Shown: piece after piece, positions 43,491 to 53,028 of the stretch
Numbering within the stretch: position 1 is the stretch's first letter
Layout: each line of letters begins with the position of its first letter
NCBI GenBank assembly: GCA_949840885.1
Contig: CATKYJ010000024.1
Span: forward strand, 1 to 64,000
Direction: 5' to 3'
Source of the DNA: an uncultured Acetatifactor sp.
GTDB taxonomy: Bacteria; Bacillota; Clostridia; Lachnospirales; Lachnospiraceae
Length of the DNA stretch: 64,000 bases
The notes under the pieces: model-generated
Database searches by the model: none
Told to the model about the DNA's origin: nothing
The model's input: only the letters and a program-made list of their open reading frames with translations
Position numbers and translations under genes: made by a program

Positions 43491-45473
43491 ATGATCATTT
43501 ACGTCAACGCTGCCGCGCCCAAAGACGGCAACGGCAGCAAGGAAACCCCGTTTCGCCATATCAATGATGCCGCCAAAGCGGCAGCACCCGGCGATGAGGT
43601 GCTGGTGGCCCCTGGCATTTACAGGGAGTATGTGGATCCGGTCAACGCAGGCACGGAGAGTGCGAGAATCGTCTACAGAAGCGAAGCGCCTTTGGGCGCG
43701 GAGATCACCGGCGCGGAGGAGATGAAAGACTGGAAGCCCTACCAGGGAAATGTCTGGGTATGCCGGGTGGACAACGGGGTGTTCGGAAGTTATAACCCCT
43801 ATACCACCCTTATCGGCGGAGACTGGTATTTCGCTCCGGTAGTAAGGCACGCAGGGGCGGTGTATCTAAATGACAGGCAGCTCTATGAGACGGAGACTTT
43901 AGAGGAGTGCATCCGGGGAGAAATCTATGCGCCCTCCTGGGAGCAGGAATGGTCTGTATATAAATGGTATACTGAGCAGGACGGAAACGAGACGGTGATT
44001 TATGCCAATTTCCAGGGAAAGAACCCCAATGAGGAGCAGGTGGAAATCAATGTGCGCCGCAACTGCTTCCTGCCCTCCAAAACAGGCGTAGGCTACATTA
44101 CGGTAAAGGGCTTTCAACTGAACAAGGCCGCCACTACCTGGGCGCCCCCTGCAGCCTATCAGGACGGCCTGATAGGCCCCCATTGGTCTAAGGGGTGGAT
44201 TATCGAGGACTGCGAGATCAGCAACAGCAAATGCTGCGGCATTTCCCTGGGCAAATATTATGATGAGGAGAACGACCATTATTTCACCCGAAAGCATGTG
44301 AAGAGCCCTACCCAGATGGAGCGGGACGCAGTGTGCAGGGGACAGTACCACGGCTGGCTGAAAGAAAACATAGGCAGCCACATCGTCAGGCGCTGCCATA
44401 TCCACCACTGCGAACAGACCGGCATCGTGGGCCGCATGGGCGGTGTGTTCAGCCTTATCGAGGACAACCATATCCATCACATCAACAACATGCAGCAGCT
44501 GGGCGGAGCAGAGATTGCGGGCATCAAGATGCATGCAGCCATTGATGTGGTCATGCGGCGCAACCACATCCATCATTCCACCATGGGCATCTGGTGCGAC
44601 TGGCAGGCCCAGGGCACCCGGCTTACCCAGAATCTCCTCCACGACAATCATGCGCCGGAGGGCGTTCCCATGGCAGCCGGAGCCATGTGCAGCCAGGATA
44701 TTTTCGTGGAGGTGAGCCACGGCCCTACCTTGATTGACAACAATATCATGCTGTCCAAAGCGTCCGTCCGCCTGGCAACGGAGGGCGTGGCCTGCGTGCA
44801 CAATCTGATTCTGGGCTCCTTTACCTCGGTGGGGGAGGGCACGGACAATGTGATAAACGGCGTCAACCAGCCCCGCTATACGCCTTACCATATCAGGCAC
44901 CGCACGGAGGTGGCCGGTTTCATGACCATTCTGCACGGGGACAACCGGATTTACAACAACATTTTCATCCAGAACTGGCCGGCTCAGAAAGCGGATCCTG
45001 CAGCCGACAATCAGGAGGTAGGCACCCATGTGTTTGACGGCTACCCAACCTATGAGGAATGGATTGGGCATTTTGACATAGGACAAAAGGCCGACATGAT
45101 GAAGCTGGCGGACTGGCATTTCTCCCATCTGCCTGTTTGGGCAAAGGGCAATGCCTATTTCAACGGGGCAAAGGCCTGGGAGAAAGAGGAGAACTGTCTG
45201 ATTGACGACAAAAACCGCGCAGTGGCGGAACTAGTGGAGGAGGATGGGAAGTATTTCATTCGGACAAATGTGTATGAACTGCTGGGTGATTTCCGGGACG
45301 CAATCATAAGCAGCGATATCCTGGGTTTTGCCTTTGAGCCGGAGCAGAGATTCGAGAATCCTGACGGCACCGCCATCCTTTTCAATGAGGACTATCTGGG
45401 GGAGCACAGAGGGCTGTCCGCGGTTCCAGGGCCCTTTGCGTCAGAGGAGGCTGCAAAGCGGCAGGTGTGGTAA
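43491..45473 (+). CDS. GH120 beta-xylosidase (beta-helix fold)
   Basis: This 660-residue protein matches, as I recall it, Thermoanaerobacterium saccharolyticum XylC, the founding GH120 enzyme, which splits xylo-oligosaccharides with retention. Shared stretches include YANFQGKNPNEEQVEINVRR, YITVKGF, GLIGPHWSKGWIIED and GIKMHAAIDV. The nucleophile aligns with Asp 370 (GIWCDWQAQGT) and the acid/base with Glu 407 (FVEVSHGP). Between them this protein has about 14 extra residues (APEGVPMAAGAMCS) compared with XylC. ATG 43491 has AAGGAGG upstream. No signal peptide, so it would act on imported xylo-oligomers. Confidence 0.88.
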   Translation: MIIYVNAAAPKDGNGSKETPFRHINDAAKAAAPGDEVLVAPGIYREYVDPVNAGTESARIVYRSEAPLGAEITGAEEMKDWKPYQGNVWVCRVDNGVFGSYNPYTTLIGGDWYFAPVVRHAGAVYLNDRQLYETETLEECIRGEIYAPSWEQEWSVYKWYTEQDGNETVIYANFQGKNPNEEQVEINVRRNCFLPSKTGVGYITVKGFQLNKAATTWAPPAAYQDGLIGPHWSKGWIIEDCEISNSKCCGISLGKYYDEENDHYFTRKHVKSPTQMERDAVCRGQYHGWLKENIGSHIVRRCHIHHCEQTGIVGRMGGVFSLIEDNHIHHINNMQQLGGAEIAGIKMHAAIDVVMRRNHIHHSTMGIWCDWQAQGTRLTQNLLHDNHAPEGVPMAAGAMCSQDIFVEVSHGPTLIDNNIMLSKASVRLATEGVACVHNLILGSFTSVGEGTDNVINGVNQPRYTPYHIRHRTEVAGFMTILHGDNRIYNNIFIQNWPAQKADPAADNQEVGTHVFDGYPTYEEWIGHFDIGQKADMMKLADWHFSHLPVWAKGNAYFNGAKAWEKEENCLIDDKNRAVAELVEEDGKYFIRTNVYELLGDFRDAIISSDILGFAFEPEQRFENPDGTAILFNEDYLGEHRGLSAVPGPFASEEAAKRQVW

Positions 45474-45528
45474 GGAAGTCCCTGGAGACAAAACCTGCCG
45501 GTTCCTTTTGGGAATTTTGGCTGTCTCA

Positions 45529-45590
45529 TCGGATTTGTGGTAGTTTAAGGCGGATTTTTAGATGCGGCGGGAGTCTGAAGCTGGTATACT
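45529..45590 (+). promoter_or_regulatory. Regulon promoter element upstream of GH3 (copy A)
   Basis: TCGGATTTGTGGTAGTTT starts at 45529; a second CGGATT lies at 45551-45556, 21 bp after the first. TATACT (45585-45590) begins exactly 56 bp after the start of the first half-site. The -35 position (GATGCG) is poor, so an activator bound at about -67 and -46 is likely. The predicted leader to the GH3 ATG is about 117 bases and includes a CCGGATT/AATCCGG hairpin (45616-45645). Confidence 0.75.
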
Positions 45591-45713
45591 GATATTGTCA
45601 CAGGACAGACTATGCCCGGATTTTCGCTTACGCGCGGGAATCCGGAGCCGCAGAAAAGCCGGTGCTTACAGAGATACCCTTAATTATATAAAGGCCGGCG
45701 CAGGAGAGTAAGG

Positions 45714-48437
45714 ATGAAAAATTATCAGAACCCAGCCCTTTCCCCACAGGAGAGGGCCAAAGATTTGCTGTCACGTTTAAGCCTGGAGGAGAAGATGGCT
45801 CAGGTGCAATGTTTCATGTTGGGGCATGCAGATCCGGGGGAGGCGCTGCAGCACGGCATCGGCCATGTGTCCACCCTGGAGATTAGAAATGTAAAGACCC
45901 TGGATGAGGTTGCGGAGATTCTGACCCGGATCCAGAAGCAGGTCATGGAGAGCAGCGAGCATGGCATTCCGGCTATTTTCCACATGGAGGGGCTGTGCGG
46001 GGCTCTGATGCAGGAGGCCGCCAGCTTCCCCTCAGGTATCGGCAGGGCTTCCACCTGGAACCCGGAGCTGGAGGAGCGGATTGGCGGTGTCGTGGGCAGA
46101 CAGGAGCGGGCCGTGGGCATTACCCAGACTTTGGCCCCGGTGCTGGACATTTCCAGGGATTCCCGGATGGGCAGGCAGTGCGAGACCTATGGGGAGGACC
46201 CCACCCTGGCGGCGGCCATGGGCAGCGCCTACGCGAAAGGGGTGCAGGGACAGTCCGCAGGGCGCAGGACGGACGCCTGCGCAAAGCATTTCCTGGCATT
46301 CCATAATTCCCAGGGCGCCATTCACGGGGCAAACGTGGAAATCGGCGAGCGGCAGCTTCAGGAAATCTACGGAAAGCCTTTCCAGGCCGCCATTGTGGAG
46401 AGTAACCTCAGGGGGATAATGCCCTGCTACTGCTCTCTGAACGGCAAGCCGGTGTCCGCCTCCGGGCGGATGCTCACGGGGCTTTTGCGGGAGGACATGG
46501 GCTTCGATGGGGTGGTGATGGCTGACTACAGCGCCATCGCAAATGTGCATCAGGTTCAGCATCTCTATGAGAGCCCTGAGGATGCCGGGCTGGCCTGCAT
46601 GGAGGCGGGAATGGACATAGAGCTGCCCAATGTAAGCTGCTATAACCAAAAGCTGGAAGAGAGGTTCCGGGAGGGCAGTGCGGATATGGCGGTTCTGGAC
46701 AGGGCGGTTTACCGGGTGCTGTGCGCAAAATTCCGGATGGGATTATTTGAAAATCCGTTTTCTCTTACAGGGGAGGCGCTGTGGAACGAGGTGCATGGAC
46801 AGGGGGATTCGGAGACGGCTTTGCAGAGCGCAAGGGAATCCATGGTGCTGCTGAAGAATAAGGGGAATGTGCTGCCACTGGACATAAAGGGGAAAAAAAT
46901 TGCGCTGATTGGCTGTCATGGGAAGAATGCCAGGTTCTTCTTCGGGGGCTATACCCATCTGTCCATGGTGGAGGCCATCCATGCGGCGGCCAATTCCCTG
47001 GCGGGAGTGGATGCGGCCAATGCGCCCGGCGCAGAATCCGCCGGGCGTGAGTCGAGGACCATGGAAGAGGGGCATTCCATGGAAGAAAGGCATTCCATGG
47101 AAGAACACTCCATGGGAGAAAAGGATTCCGTGGTAAATTTTGGCGATCGTCGGTATAAGATGAAGACAGTGCCCGGCACCCAGATTCAGGACGATGAAGC
47201 GGAGGAATTCGATAACGTTTTACGCCAGCTCCATCCCCATTGCAAAAGCCTCCTGGAAGAACTGCAGGCCAGGATACCAGAGGTGGTTTATGCATACGGA
47301 TATCCAAAGGCAGGGTCGGACACTTCCCATTTCGGGGAAGCACTGGAGATAGCTGCGGAGGCGGATATATTGATTTTGACGCTGGGCGGCAAGAACGGCT
47401 CTGGCTCCATTGCCTCCATGGGAGAGGGCGTGGACGGTACGGACATCAATCTGCCGCCCTGTCAGGAGGCGTTCATCCGGGAGGCGGCGAAGCTGGGCAA
47501 GCCCATGGTGGGAGTGCATATGGACGGCAGGCCCGTGTCCGGCGACGCGGCGGACAGGTATCTGGACGCGCTGCTGGAGGCATGGAATCCCTCGGAGAAA
47601 GGGGCACAGGCCATTGTGGACGTGCTCACGGGGGCATACAATCCCGGCGGGAAGCTGCCGCTGTCGGTGGCCAGATGCGCTGGGCAGGCTCCGCTTTACT
47701 ACAATCATCCCAATGGCTCTGCCTGGCATCAGGGGGAGAGCATCGGCTTTGCGGAATATGTGGACATGCCCCATACGCCCAGATATCATTTTGGATACGG
47801 CCTGTCGTATACCGACTTTGCCTACTCGGATTTGCAGATTTGGGCTGCAGGGGACGATGAGGCAGGGACGCGGAATCCGTCAGAGAACGGTAAAACCACC
47901 GGGGCAGTTTCAGCAGGGAAAGGCGAAGCAGGGGCATGCAATTCACCAGGGGACGGCGAGACAACTGATGCGGCTGCAGCAGGGAACGGCAAAGCGGCCG
48001 GTGCGGTTCCCCCGGAGAGATTCAGGAGCAAAGGGGACGAGGCATTTTGCCCCGGAGGAATAGGGGTCTCCCCCAACGAAAGCGTATGCATCCGCATGAC
48101 CCTGCGCAATACCGGCTCTGTGGCCGGAGATGAGGTGGTGCAGCTATATGTGCGGGACTGCTACGCCACCATGGCCAGGCCCGTGAAAGAGCTGGCCGGC
48201 TTCCGGCGCGTGCATCTGGAGCCCGGGGAAAGCAAAGCAGTGACTTTCACCATGAAAGCAAGCCAAATGGCATTCCTGGATGATGACATGCGCTGGAAGA
48301 CGGAGAAAGGCCAGATGGAGGTACAACTGGGAAGCTCCTCCGAGGACATCCGTCTCACTGGTTTCTACACAGTCACCCGGGACGGCTATACCGATTCGCC
48401 CGGCCGGGGATTTTATGCCGGGACAGAGGTGGACTGA
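45714..48437 (+). CDS. GH3 beta-glycosidase (beta-xylosidase/beta-glucosidase type)
   Basis: This 907-residue cytoplasmic enzyme has the GH3 TIM barrel (HMEGLCGAL, ETYGEDPTLA, CAKHFLAFH) with nucleophile Asp in VVMADYSAI (about 270), the alpha/beta sandwich (SMVLLKNKGNVLPL, GGYTHLS) and a C-terminal FnIII-like domain. Two parts are unusual: a repetitive insert MEEGHSMEERHSMEEHSM at residues 450-467, and a Gly/Ala/Thr-rich linker at about 714-769. Both are longer than GH3 norms and look like recent repeat expansions. It follows the GH120 gene after 240 bases with its own regulated promoter; GAGAGTAAGG precedes the ATG. Confidence 0.92.
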   Translation: MKNYQNPALSPQERAKDLLSRLSLEEKMAQVQCFMLGHADPGEALQHGIGHVSTLEIRNVKTLDEVAEILTRIQKQVMESSEHGIPAIFHMEGLCGALMQEAASFPSGIGRASTWNPELEERIGGVVGRQERAVGITQTLAPVLDISRDSRMGRQCETYGEDPTLAAAMGSAYAKGVQGQSAGRRTDACAKHFLAFHNSQGAIHGANVEIGERQLQEIYGKPFQAAIVESNLRGIMPCYCSLNGKPVSASGRMLTGLLREDMGFDGVVMADYSAIANVHQVQHLYESPEDAGLACMEAGMDIELPNVSCYNQKLEERFREGSADMAVLDRAVYRVLCAKFRMGLFENPFSLTGEALWNEVHGQGDSETALQSARESMVLLKNKGNVLPLDIKGKKIALIGCHGKNARFFFGGYTHLSMVEAIHAAANSLAGVDAANAPGAESAGRESRTMEEGHSMEERHSMEEHSMGEKDSVVNFGDRRYKMKTVPGTQIQDDEAEEFDNVLRQLHPHCKSLLEELQARIPEVVYAYGYPKAGSDTSHFGEALEIAAEADILILTLGGKNGSGSIASMGEGVDGTDINLPPCQEAFIREAAKLGKPMVGVHMDGRPVSGDAADRYLDALLEAWNPSEKGAQAIVDVLTGAYNPGGKLPLSVARCAGQAPLYYNHPNGSAWHQGESIGFAEYVDMPHTPRYHFGYGLSYTDFAYSDLQIWAAGDDEAGTRNPSENGKTTGAVSAGKGEAGACNSPGDGETTDAAAAGNGKAAGAVPPERFRSKGDEAFCPGGIGVSPNESVCIRMTLRNTGSVAGDEVVQLYVRDCYATMARPVKELAGFRRVHLEPGESKAVTFTMKASQMAFLDDDMRWKTEKGQMEVQLGSSSEDIRLTGFYTVTRDGYTDSPGRGFYAGTEVD

Positions 48438-48488
48438 CTGTAATCTTTTAGCAATAATCGTATAAAGGGAATTGTAGAGAAATACAGG

Positions 48489-48525
48489 ATAACGCTCGCT
48501 TTTTACAAGCCGGGCGTTATTTTTG
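48489..48525 (+). terminator. Terminator after the GH3 gene
   Basis: ATAACGC (48489-48495) pairs with GCGTTAT (48514-48520), followed by TTTTGT. Confidence 0.75.
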
Positions 48526-48571
48526 TCTCTGGCAGTCCGGCGGAGAAGTCCGGTGCGGGTACCGGTTTATT

Positions 48572-48631
48572 CCCGCGAGCAATGAGCCAAGCGGCCGTGC
48601 TTGCACGGCCAGTTGGCGAATGCCGCGAGGG
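48572..48631. repeat. 60-bp imperfect palindrome (REP-like)
   Basis: GGCCGTGC (48593-48600) pairs with GCACGGCC (48603-48610), GCCAA (48586-48590) with TTGGC (48613-48617), and CGCGAGCA with TGCCGCG at the outer ends, giving one long interrupted stem. Such extragenic palindromes are typically multicopy; only this copy is seen in the window. Confidence 0.6.
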
Positions 48632-48640
48632 TCAAATACC

Positions 48641-48674
48641 AAAGTGTCAGAAAGACACTTTCTGCTCTGCAGCG
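48641..48674. repeat. Small hairpin overlapping dispersed-repeat copy 2
   Basis: AAAGTGTC (48641-48648) pairs with GACACTTT (48654-48661). The 21 bases 48654-48674 are identical to 25113-25133. Confidence 0.7.
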
Positions 48675-48753
48675 TTGCCAGTCCCCTTTTTGGCCAATCC
48701 AATCAATTCAGAAAAACTTTAGAAACATCCCGCTTTTTTAATCACAGGAATCA

Positions 48754-48805
48754 TTGACATCCATACTATACCATGCTAAAATACTTCAAAATTGAATACT
48801 TCAAA
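48754..48805 (+). promoter_or_regulatory. Sigma-A promoter and putative MarR operators
   Basis: TTGACA (48754-48759) and TAAAAT (48777-48782) are spaced 17 bp. Over and just after the -10, ATACTTCAAA occurs twice (48781-48790, 48796-48805), creating overlapping TTCAA/TTGAA and TTCA/TGAA inverted pairs. A MarR dimer bound here would block transcription, so autoregulation is likely. Confidence 0.65.
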
Positions 48806-48833
48806 TATGAAATATACTAAAAAGGAGGTGCCA

Positions 48834-49274
48834 ATGGTAAGAAAACCAAACATAGCATTCGCAAGGAATCTCTACCAGGCCTACTGCATCCGGTGCAAAT
48901 CCCTGTGCCGGGAGCTGCACATGCCCCAGACCGCTTTCGATATCCTGATGTTCCTTGCCAACAACCCGGACTACAATACGGCCAAGGACATCGTGGATCT
49001 GCGGGGGATTAAGGCCAATCTGGTGTCTGTGAACGTAGACCGGCTGGTGCGGGAGGGCTACCTGGACAGGAGCGACTATCCCGGAGACAGGCGAAAGACC
49101 ATCTTAGTCTGCACCCCAAAGGCCCAGTCCATCATCACACGGGGCCAGGAGCTCCAGGAAAGCTTCTTCCAGGACATTTTCCAGGATGTGGACGAGGCCT
49201 CCCGGGAGAACTTCCACCGGGTGATGGAGCAGGTAGACCGCAACCTCAGCAGAATCATGAAAGGAAACGAGTAG
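48834..49274 (+). CDS. MarR-family transcriptional regulator
   Basis: This 146-residue winged-helix protein has the recognition region TAKDIVDLRGIKANLVSVNV and the wing DRSDYPGDRRKTILVCTPKA, the standard MarR DR-x-D-x-R-x-x-x-L pattern. ATG 48834 has AAAAGGAGGTGCC upstream; an in-frame ATG 14 codons earlier lies within the operator repeats and lacks a ribosome site. It probably regulates itself and the TauE/SafE permease gene 96 bases downstream. Confidence 0.9.
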   Translation: MVRKPNIAFARNLYQAYCIRCKSLCRELHMPQTAFDILMFLANNPDYNTAKDIVDLRGIKANLVSVNVDRLVREGYLDRSDYPGDRRKTILVCTPKAQSIITRGQELQESFFQDIFQDVDEASRENFHRVMEQVDRNLSRIMKGNE

Positions 49275-49370
49275 CCCGGAAATGAATGTGCATCGTCAGA
49301 CCTGGAGGGTCTGTGTCAAAGGGCAAGTACGGATCGGTAAGCGTGCCGGAGCACGCAGGGAGGTATAAAA

Positions 49371-50147
49371 ATGCAATGGTTATTGACACTGGTAGTCACT
49401 TTCTTCGCCGGCATGGGGGCCGGCCTGGGCACGGGTTTCGCCGGCATGAGCGCCGCGGCGGTGATCAGCCCCATGCTCATCACATTCCTGGACATGGATC
49501 CCTACATGGCAGTGGGAATCGCCCTGTCCTCGGACGTGCTGGCCAGCGCCGTGTCCGCCTACACCTACGGGAAGCATAAGAACCTGGACATCAAAAACGG
49601 CCTGATTATGATGGCCAGCGTGCTGACGTTCACCGTGGTGGGCAGCTATGTGGCAAGCCTGGTAACACCCGCCACCATGGGCACTTTCTCCGTGTTCATG
49701 ACATTCCTTTTGGGCGTCAAATTCATCGTAAAGCCGGTGATGACCACAAAGGAATCCATGGAGGAGACGTCCGCGAAAAAGCGCGCCGTACAATCCGTGA
49801 TCTGCGGCGTGATGATCGGCTTCATCTGCGGATTTGTAGGCGCAGGCGGCGGCATGATGATGCTCTTGATCCTTACCACGGTGCTGGGGTACGAGCTCAA
49901 GACCGCCGTTGGCACAAGCGTCTTCATCATGACATTCACCGCCCTTACCGGAGCCGTGTCCCACTTCGCCATCGGCAGCCTGCCGGACTGGACCGTGTGG
50001 GGCCTGTGCGTCCTGTTCACATTCCTCTGGGCCAGGATTGCCGCAGTCTTCGCCAACAAGGCTGCGCCTAAGACCCTGAATCGGGCCACCGGAATCATTT
50101 TGGTAGTATTGGGAATAGTAATAATGCTGTTTACTTTCCTGAAATAA
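49371..50147 (+). CDS. TauE/SafE (TSUP) family anion permease
   Basis: This 258-residue protein has about eight membrane spans in two related halves, each opening with a Gly-rich motif (GMGAGLGTGFAGMSAAAVISP and GFVGAGGGMMML are cited here only in part: GLGTGFAGM, GFVGAGGGM). TSUP proteins move sulfite, sulfonates or other organosulfur anions; the substrate is not evident. The 96-base leader has two small hairpins (CAGACC/GGTCTG and GCGTGC/GCACGC) before GGGAGGTATAAAA. Confidence 0.88.
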   Translation: MQWLLTLVVTFFAGMGAGLGTGFAGMSAAAVISPMLITFLDMDPYMAVGIALSSDVLASAVSAYTYGKHKNLDIKNGLIMMASVLTFTVVGSYVASLVTPATMGTFSVFMTFLLGVKFIVKPVMTTKESMEETSAKKRAVQSVICGVMIGFICGFVGAGGGMMMLLILTTVLGYELKTAVGTSVFIMTFTALTGAVSHFAIGSLPDWTVWGLCVLFTFLWARIAAVFANKAAPKTLNRATGIILVVLGIVIMLFTFLK

Positions 50148-50198
50148 GTTCTCGGCGCCTTTCAGGGGCAGGCTGCATCAGCACATTCTGTAAGCTTT

Positions 50199-50232
50199 AG
50201 CGTATCGGCCCTGAGGCCTATATGGCTTTTTT
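50199..50232 (+). terminator. Terminator before ftsH
   Basis: AGCGTATC-GGCC (50199-50210) pairs imperfectly with GGCCTATATGGCT (50215-50227) around CTGA, followed by TTTTT. It separates the TSUP gene from ftsH. Confidence 0.6.
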
Positions 50233-50263
50233 ATAAAAAACAAATGTACGAAAGGAGTCTCCC

Positions 50264-52252
50264 ATGAAAGAAGTAAAGTCACCCAAAAAACCGTTGCTTT
50301 ATTATTACGGAATCGCGCTTCTCGTAATTTTCCTCTTCAACATGCTTGTGTCTCCCCTGCTGATGAAAGGGCAGATCATGGAGGTAGATTACGGTACCTT
50401 TATGAAAATGACAGAGGAAAAGAATATTGGCAGAGTCCAGATGGACAGTTCCGAAATCGCGTTCACGGACAAGGAAAACACCCAGATCTACACCACAGGC
50501 ATCATGTACGATCCCGACCTGACCAAACGCCTGTATGACGCCGGAGCTGTCTTCGCAAAGGACATCGAACGGCCTACCTCGCCGCTTTTAAGCATTTTCC
50601 TCTCCGCAGTGCTGCCCATGCTTATCTTTATCCTCCTGGGCCAGTACCTGAGCCGGAAGCTCACGGAGAAAGCCGGCGGCCCCAACGCCATGATGTTCGG
50701 CATGGGCAAAAGCAACGCGAAAGTCTACGTCCAGTCCACCGAGGGCATCCACTTTGACGACGTGGCCGGGGAGGACGAGGCCAAAGAAAGCCTGGCGGAA
50801 ATTGTGGATTATCTGCACAATCCCCAGAAATACACGGACGTAGGCGCTTCCATGCCCAAAGGCCTGCTGTTAGTGGGCCCTCCCGGCACCGGCAAGACCA
50901 TGCTGGCCAAAGCCGTGGCCGGTGAGGCGAATGTGCCTTTCTTCTCTATGTCCGGCTCCGAATTCGTGGAGATGTTCGTGGGCATGGGCGCCTCCAAGGT
51001 TCGCGACCTGTTTAAGCAGGCCAAGGAGAAAGCCCCCTGTATCGTCTTTATCGATGAGATAGACGCCATCGGCAAAAAGCGTGACGGCCAGATCGGCGGC
51101 AACGATGAAAGAGAGCAGACATTAAACCAGCTCCTTACGGAGATGGACGGCTTCGAGGGCAATAACGGCGTCATCATCCTGGCGGCCACCAACCGGCCCG
51201 AATCCCTGGATCCCGCCCTTACCAGGCCCGGACGCTTCGACAGGCGGGTGCCCGTGGAGCTCCCTGACCTGGCGGGCAGAGAGGCCATCCTGAAAGTCCA
51301 CGCCAGGAAGATCAAGCTGTCCGACGATGTGGACTTCCACACCATAGCCCGCATGGCCTCCGGCACCTCGGGAGCGGAGCTGGCCAACATCGTCAACGAA
51401 GCCGCCCTGCGGGCCGTGAGAAGCGACCGCACCGTGGTGTGCCAGGCGGATCTGGAGGAGAGCATAGAGGTGGTCATCGCCGGATACCAGAAGAAGAACG
51501 CCATTCTCTCGGACGCAGAGAAAAAGGTGGTAGCCTATCACGAGATCGGCCATGCATTGGTTGCGGCCATGCAGAGCCACTCCGCTCCGGTGCAGAAGAT
51601 CACCATCATCCCCCGGACCTCCGGCGCGCTGGGCTATACCATGCAGGTGGAGGCAAGCGACAAGGTGCTTATGACCAAGCAGGAGATAGAGAATAAGATT
51701 GCCACTTTCACCGGAGGCCGGGCGGCGGAGGAGATCGTCTTCGGGGAGATTACCACCGGCGCCTCCAACGACATCGAGCAGGCTACCAAGCTGGCCCGGG
51801 CCATGATTACCCGCTACGGCATGAGCGAGAAATTCGACATGGTGGCCATGGAGACTGTCACCAACCAGTACCTGGGCGGGGACACCACGCTTGCCTGCTC
51901 TGCGGACACCCAGAAAGATATCGACAGGCAGGTGGTGGAACTGGTGAAGAGCCAGCATGAAAAGGCCAGGAAGATATTGTCGGAAAACCGCACAAAGCTG
52001 GACGAACTGGCTGCGTTCCTCTATGAAAAGGAGACCATCACCGGGGAGGAGTTCATGGATATCCTGGGCAGGAAAGGGACTGGATCCCATGGAGAATCCG
52101 GCCAAAGAGCAGGAACCATGGAAAATGCCATGCAACCCCGGCAAAACAGGGAGAGGGGAGCAGATGCAGAAGCGTATTCCCACAGGGAGAATGCTCCCGG
52201 AAATATGGGGACACAGGAGGCATATCAGGGAAAGGACGGTGCTGACAAATGA
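50264..52252 (+). CDS. ftsH: ATP-dependent zinc metalloprotease FtsH
   Basis: This 662-residue membrane protease degrades misassembled membrane proteins and some regulators. Two N-terminal spans (about 12-30 and 100-122) flank a short external domain; the AAA domain has Walker A GPPGTGKT (205-212), Walker [13 protein letters not shown] and the SRH; the zinc site is HEIGH (426-430). The C-terminal 50 residues (from about 610) are a low-complexity, Gln/Gly/Asn-rich tail. AAAGGAGTC precedes the ATG. Placement beside MarR and an HdeD-like gene suggests a second, stress-related FtsH rather than the housekeeping copy; this is inference. Confidence 0.95.
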   Translation: MKEVKSPKKPLLYYYGIALLVIFLFNMLVSPLLMKGQIMEVDYGTFMKMTEEKNIGRVQMDSSEIAFTDKENTQIYTTGIMYDPDLTKRLYDAGAVFAKDIERPTSPLLSIFLSAVLPMLIFILLGQYLSRKLTEKAGGPNAMMFGMGKSNAKVYVQSTEGIHFDDVAGEDEAKESLAEIVDYLHNPQKYTDVGASMPKGLLLVGPPGTGKTMLAKAVAGEANVPFFSMSGSEFVEMFVGMGASKVRDLFKQAKEKAPCIVFIDEIDAIGKKRDGQIGGNDEREQTLNQLLTEMDGFEGNNGVIILAATNRPESLDPALTRPGRFDRRVPVELPDLAGREAILKVHARKIKLSDDVDFHTIARMASGTSGAELANIVNEAALRAVRSDRTVVCQADLEESIEVVIAGYQKKNAILSDAEKKVVAYHEIGHALVAAMQSHSAPVQKITIIPRTSGALGYTMQVEASDKVLMTKQEIENKIATFTGGRAAEEIVFGEITTGASNDIEQATKLARAMITRYGMSEKFDMVAMETVTNQYLGGDTTLACSADTQKDIDRQVVELVKSQHEKARKILSENRTKLDELAAFLYEKETITGEEFMDILGRKGTGSHGESGQRAGTMENAMQPRQNRERGADAEAYSHRENAPGNMGTQEAYQGKDGADK

Positions 52253-52797
52253 AGAAATATTCCGGATTCGTATGGATGGAGCTGGCCGTGGGAGCGCTGT
52301 TGATATTGCTGGGCATCTTTACTTTTCTGCGCCCCGGCAGCCTGCTGACGGGAATCGTGGCGGTCTACGGCCTCATCGCGGTCATCACGGGAGTGGAGGA
52401 CATTCTGATTTTTATCAGACTGGAAAAATATACCGGCTTCGGGCCTTTCGTATCCCTGATTTCCGGTATCTTGAGCGTAATGTGCGGCTGTATGCTTCTG
52501 CTTTACCCCGGCGCGGGCAAGTGGATCATGTCTCTGTTGTTCCCTGTCTGGTTCATGGCCCACTGTATCTCCAGACTGAGCCATGCGTACATAATACGTA
52601 TGGCAGGACAGAAATTTTTCTACTATTTTTCGCTGACTGTGAACATTGCCGGGCTGGTGCTGGGCTTCTTGATGTTTTTTAACCCAATGCTCACCTTTAT
52701 GACCATGCGGTTCATGGGCTATGTGGTGGCTGTGTACCTGATTCTGCTGGGAATCGACAGCATTGCCGCGGCGATTGGCAGGAGGGATTCCAGGTAA
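52249..52797 (+). CDS. HdeD/DUF308-like membrane protein
   Basis: This 182-residue protein has six short membrane segments with the HdeD-type repeated pattern (GALLILLGIFTFLRPGSLL, then LLYPGAG). Its ATG overlaps the ftsH stop by 4 bases (ATGA), so the two are translationally coupled. HdeD relatives are linked to acid or envelope stress; the role here is unknown but tied to FtsH. Confidence 0.85.
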   Translation: MKKYSGFVWMELAVGALLILLGIFTFLRPGSLLTGIVAVYGLIAVITGVEDILIFIRLEKYTGFGPFVSLISGILSVMCGCMLLLYPGAGKWIMSLLFPVWFMAHCISRLSHAYIIRMAGQKFFYYFSLTVNIAGLVLGFLMFFNPMLTFMTMRFMGYVVAVYLILLGIDSIAAAIGRRDSR

Positions 52798-52892
52798 AGT
52801 CAGGAGGATTCGGAGATTCAGGAAAAACCGAAAAGGAATACTACTACTTGTTCATGCCATTTTGTTTATACAAAGGCGCGGAAATGTTCCTG

Positions 52893-52954
52893 TCGGATTT
52901 GTGGTAGTTTCAGGCGGATTCTTGGGAGAAGCCAGACTCTAAATGTGCTATACT
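52893..52954 (+). promoter_or_regulatory. Regulon promoter element upstream of the tannase-like gene (copy B)
   Basis: TCGGATTTGTGGTAGTTT starts at 52893, the second CGGATT is at 52915-52920, and TATACT is at 52949-52954, exactly 56 bp from the start of the first half-site. The first 18 bases are identical to copy A. No -35 hexamer is evident. Confidence 0.75.
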
Positions 52955-53028
52955 TGCCTCAGAATTGTTGCAGAAAGCAGATGTCCGGAAACGGATAGCC
53001 TGGACTGCGGGAATTGTCTGAAGAGCAG

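Larger units (their letters stand above)
48526..48833. other. Intergenic region with palindromes, dispersed repeat and MarR promoter
   Basis: This 308-base region holds a 60-bp imperfect palindrome, a short hairpin overlapping the 21-bp repeat, and the MarR promoter and operators, each listed separately. I see no gene in it. Confidence 0.7.
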
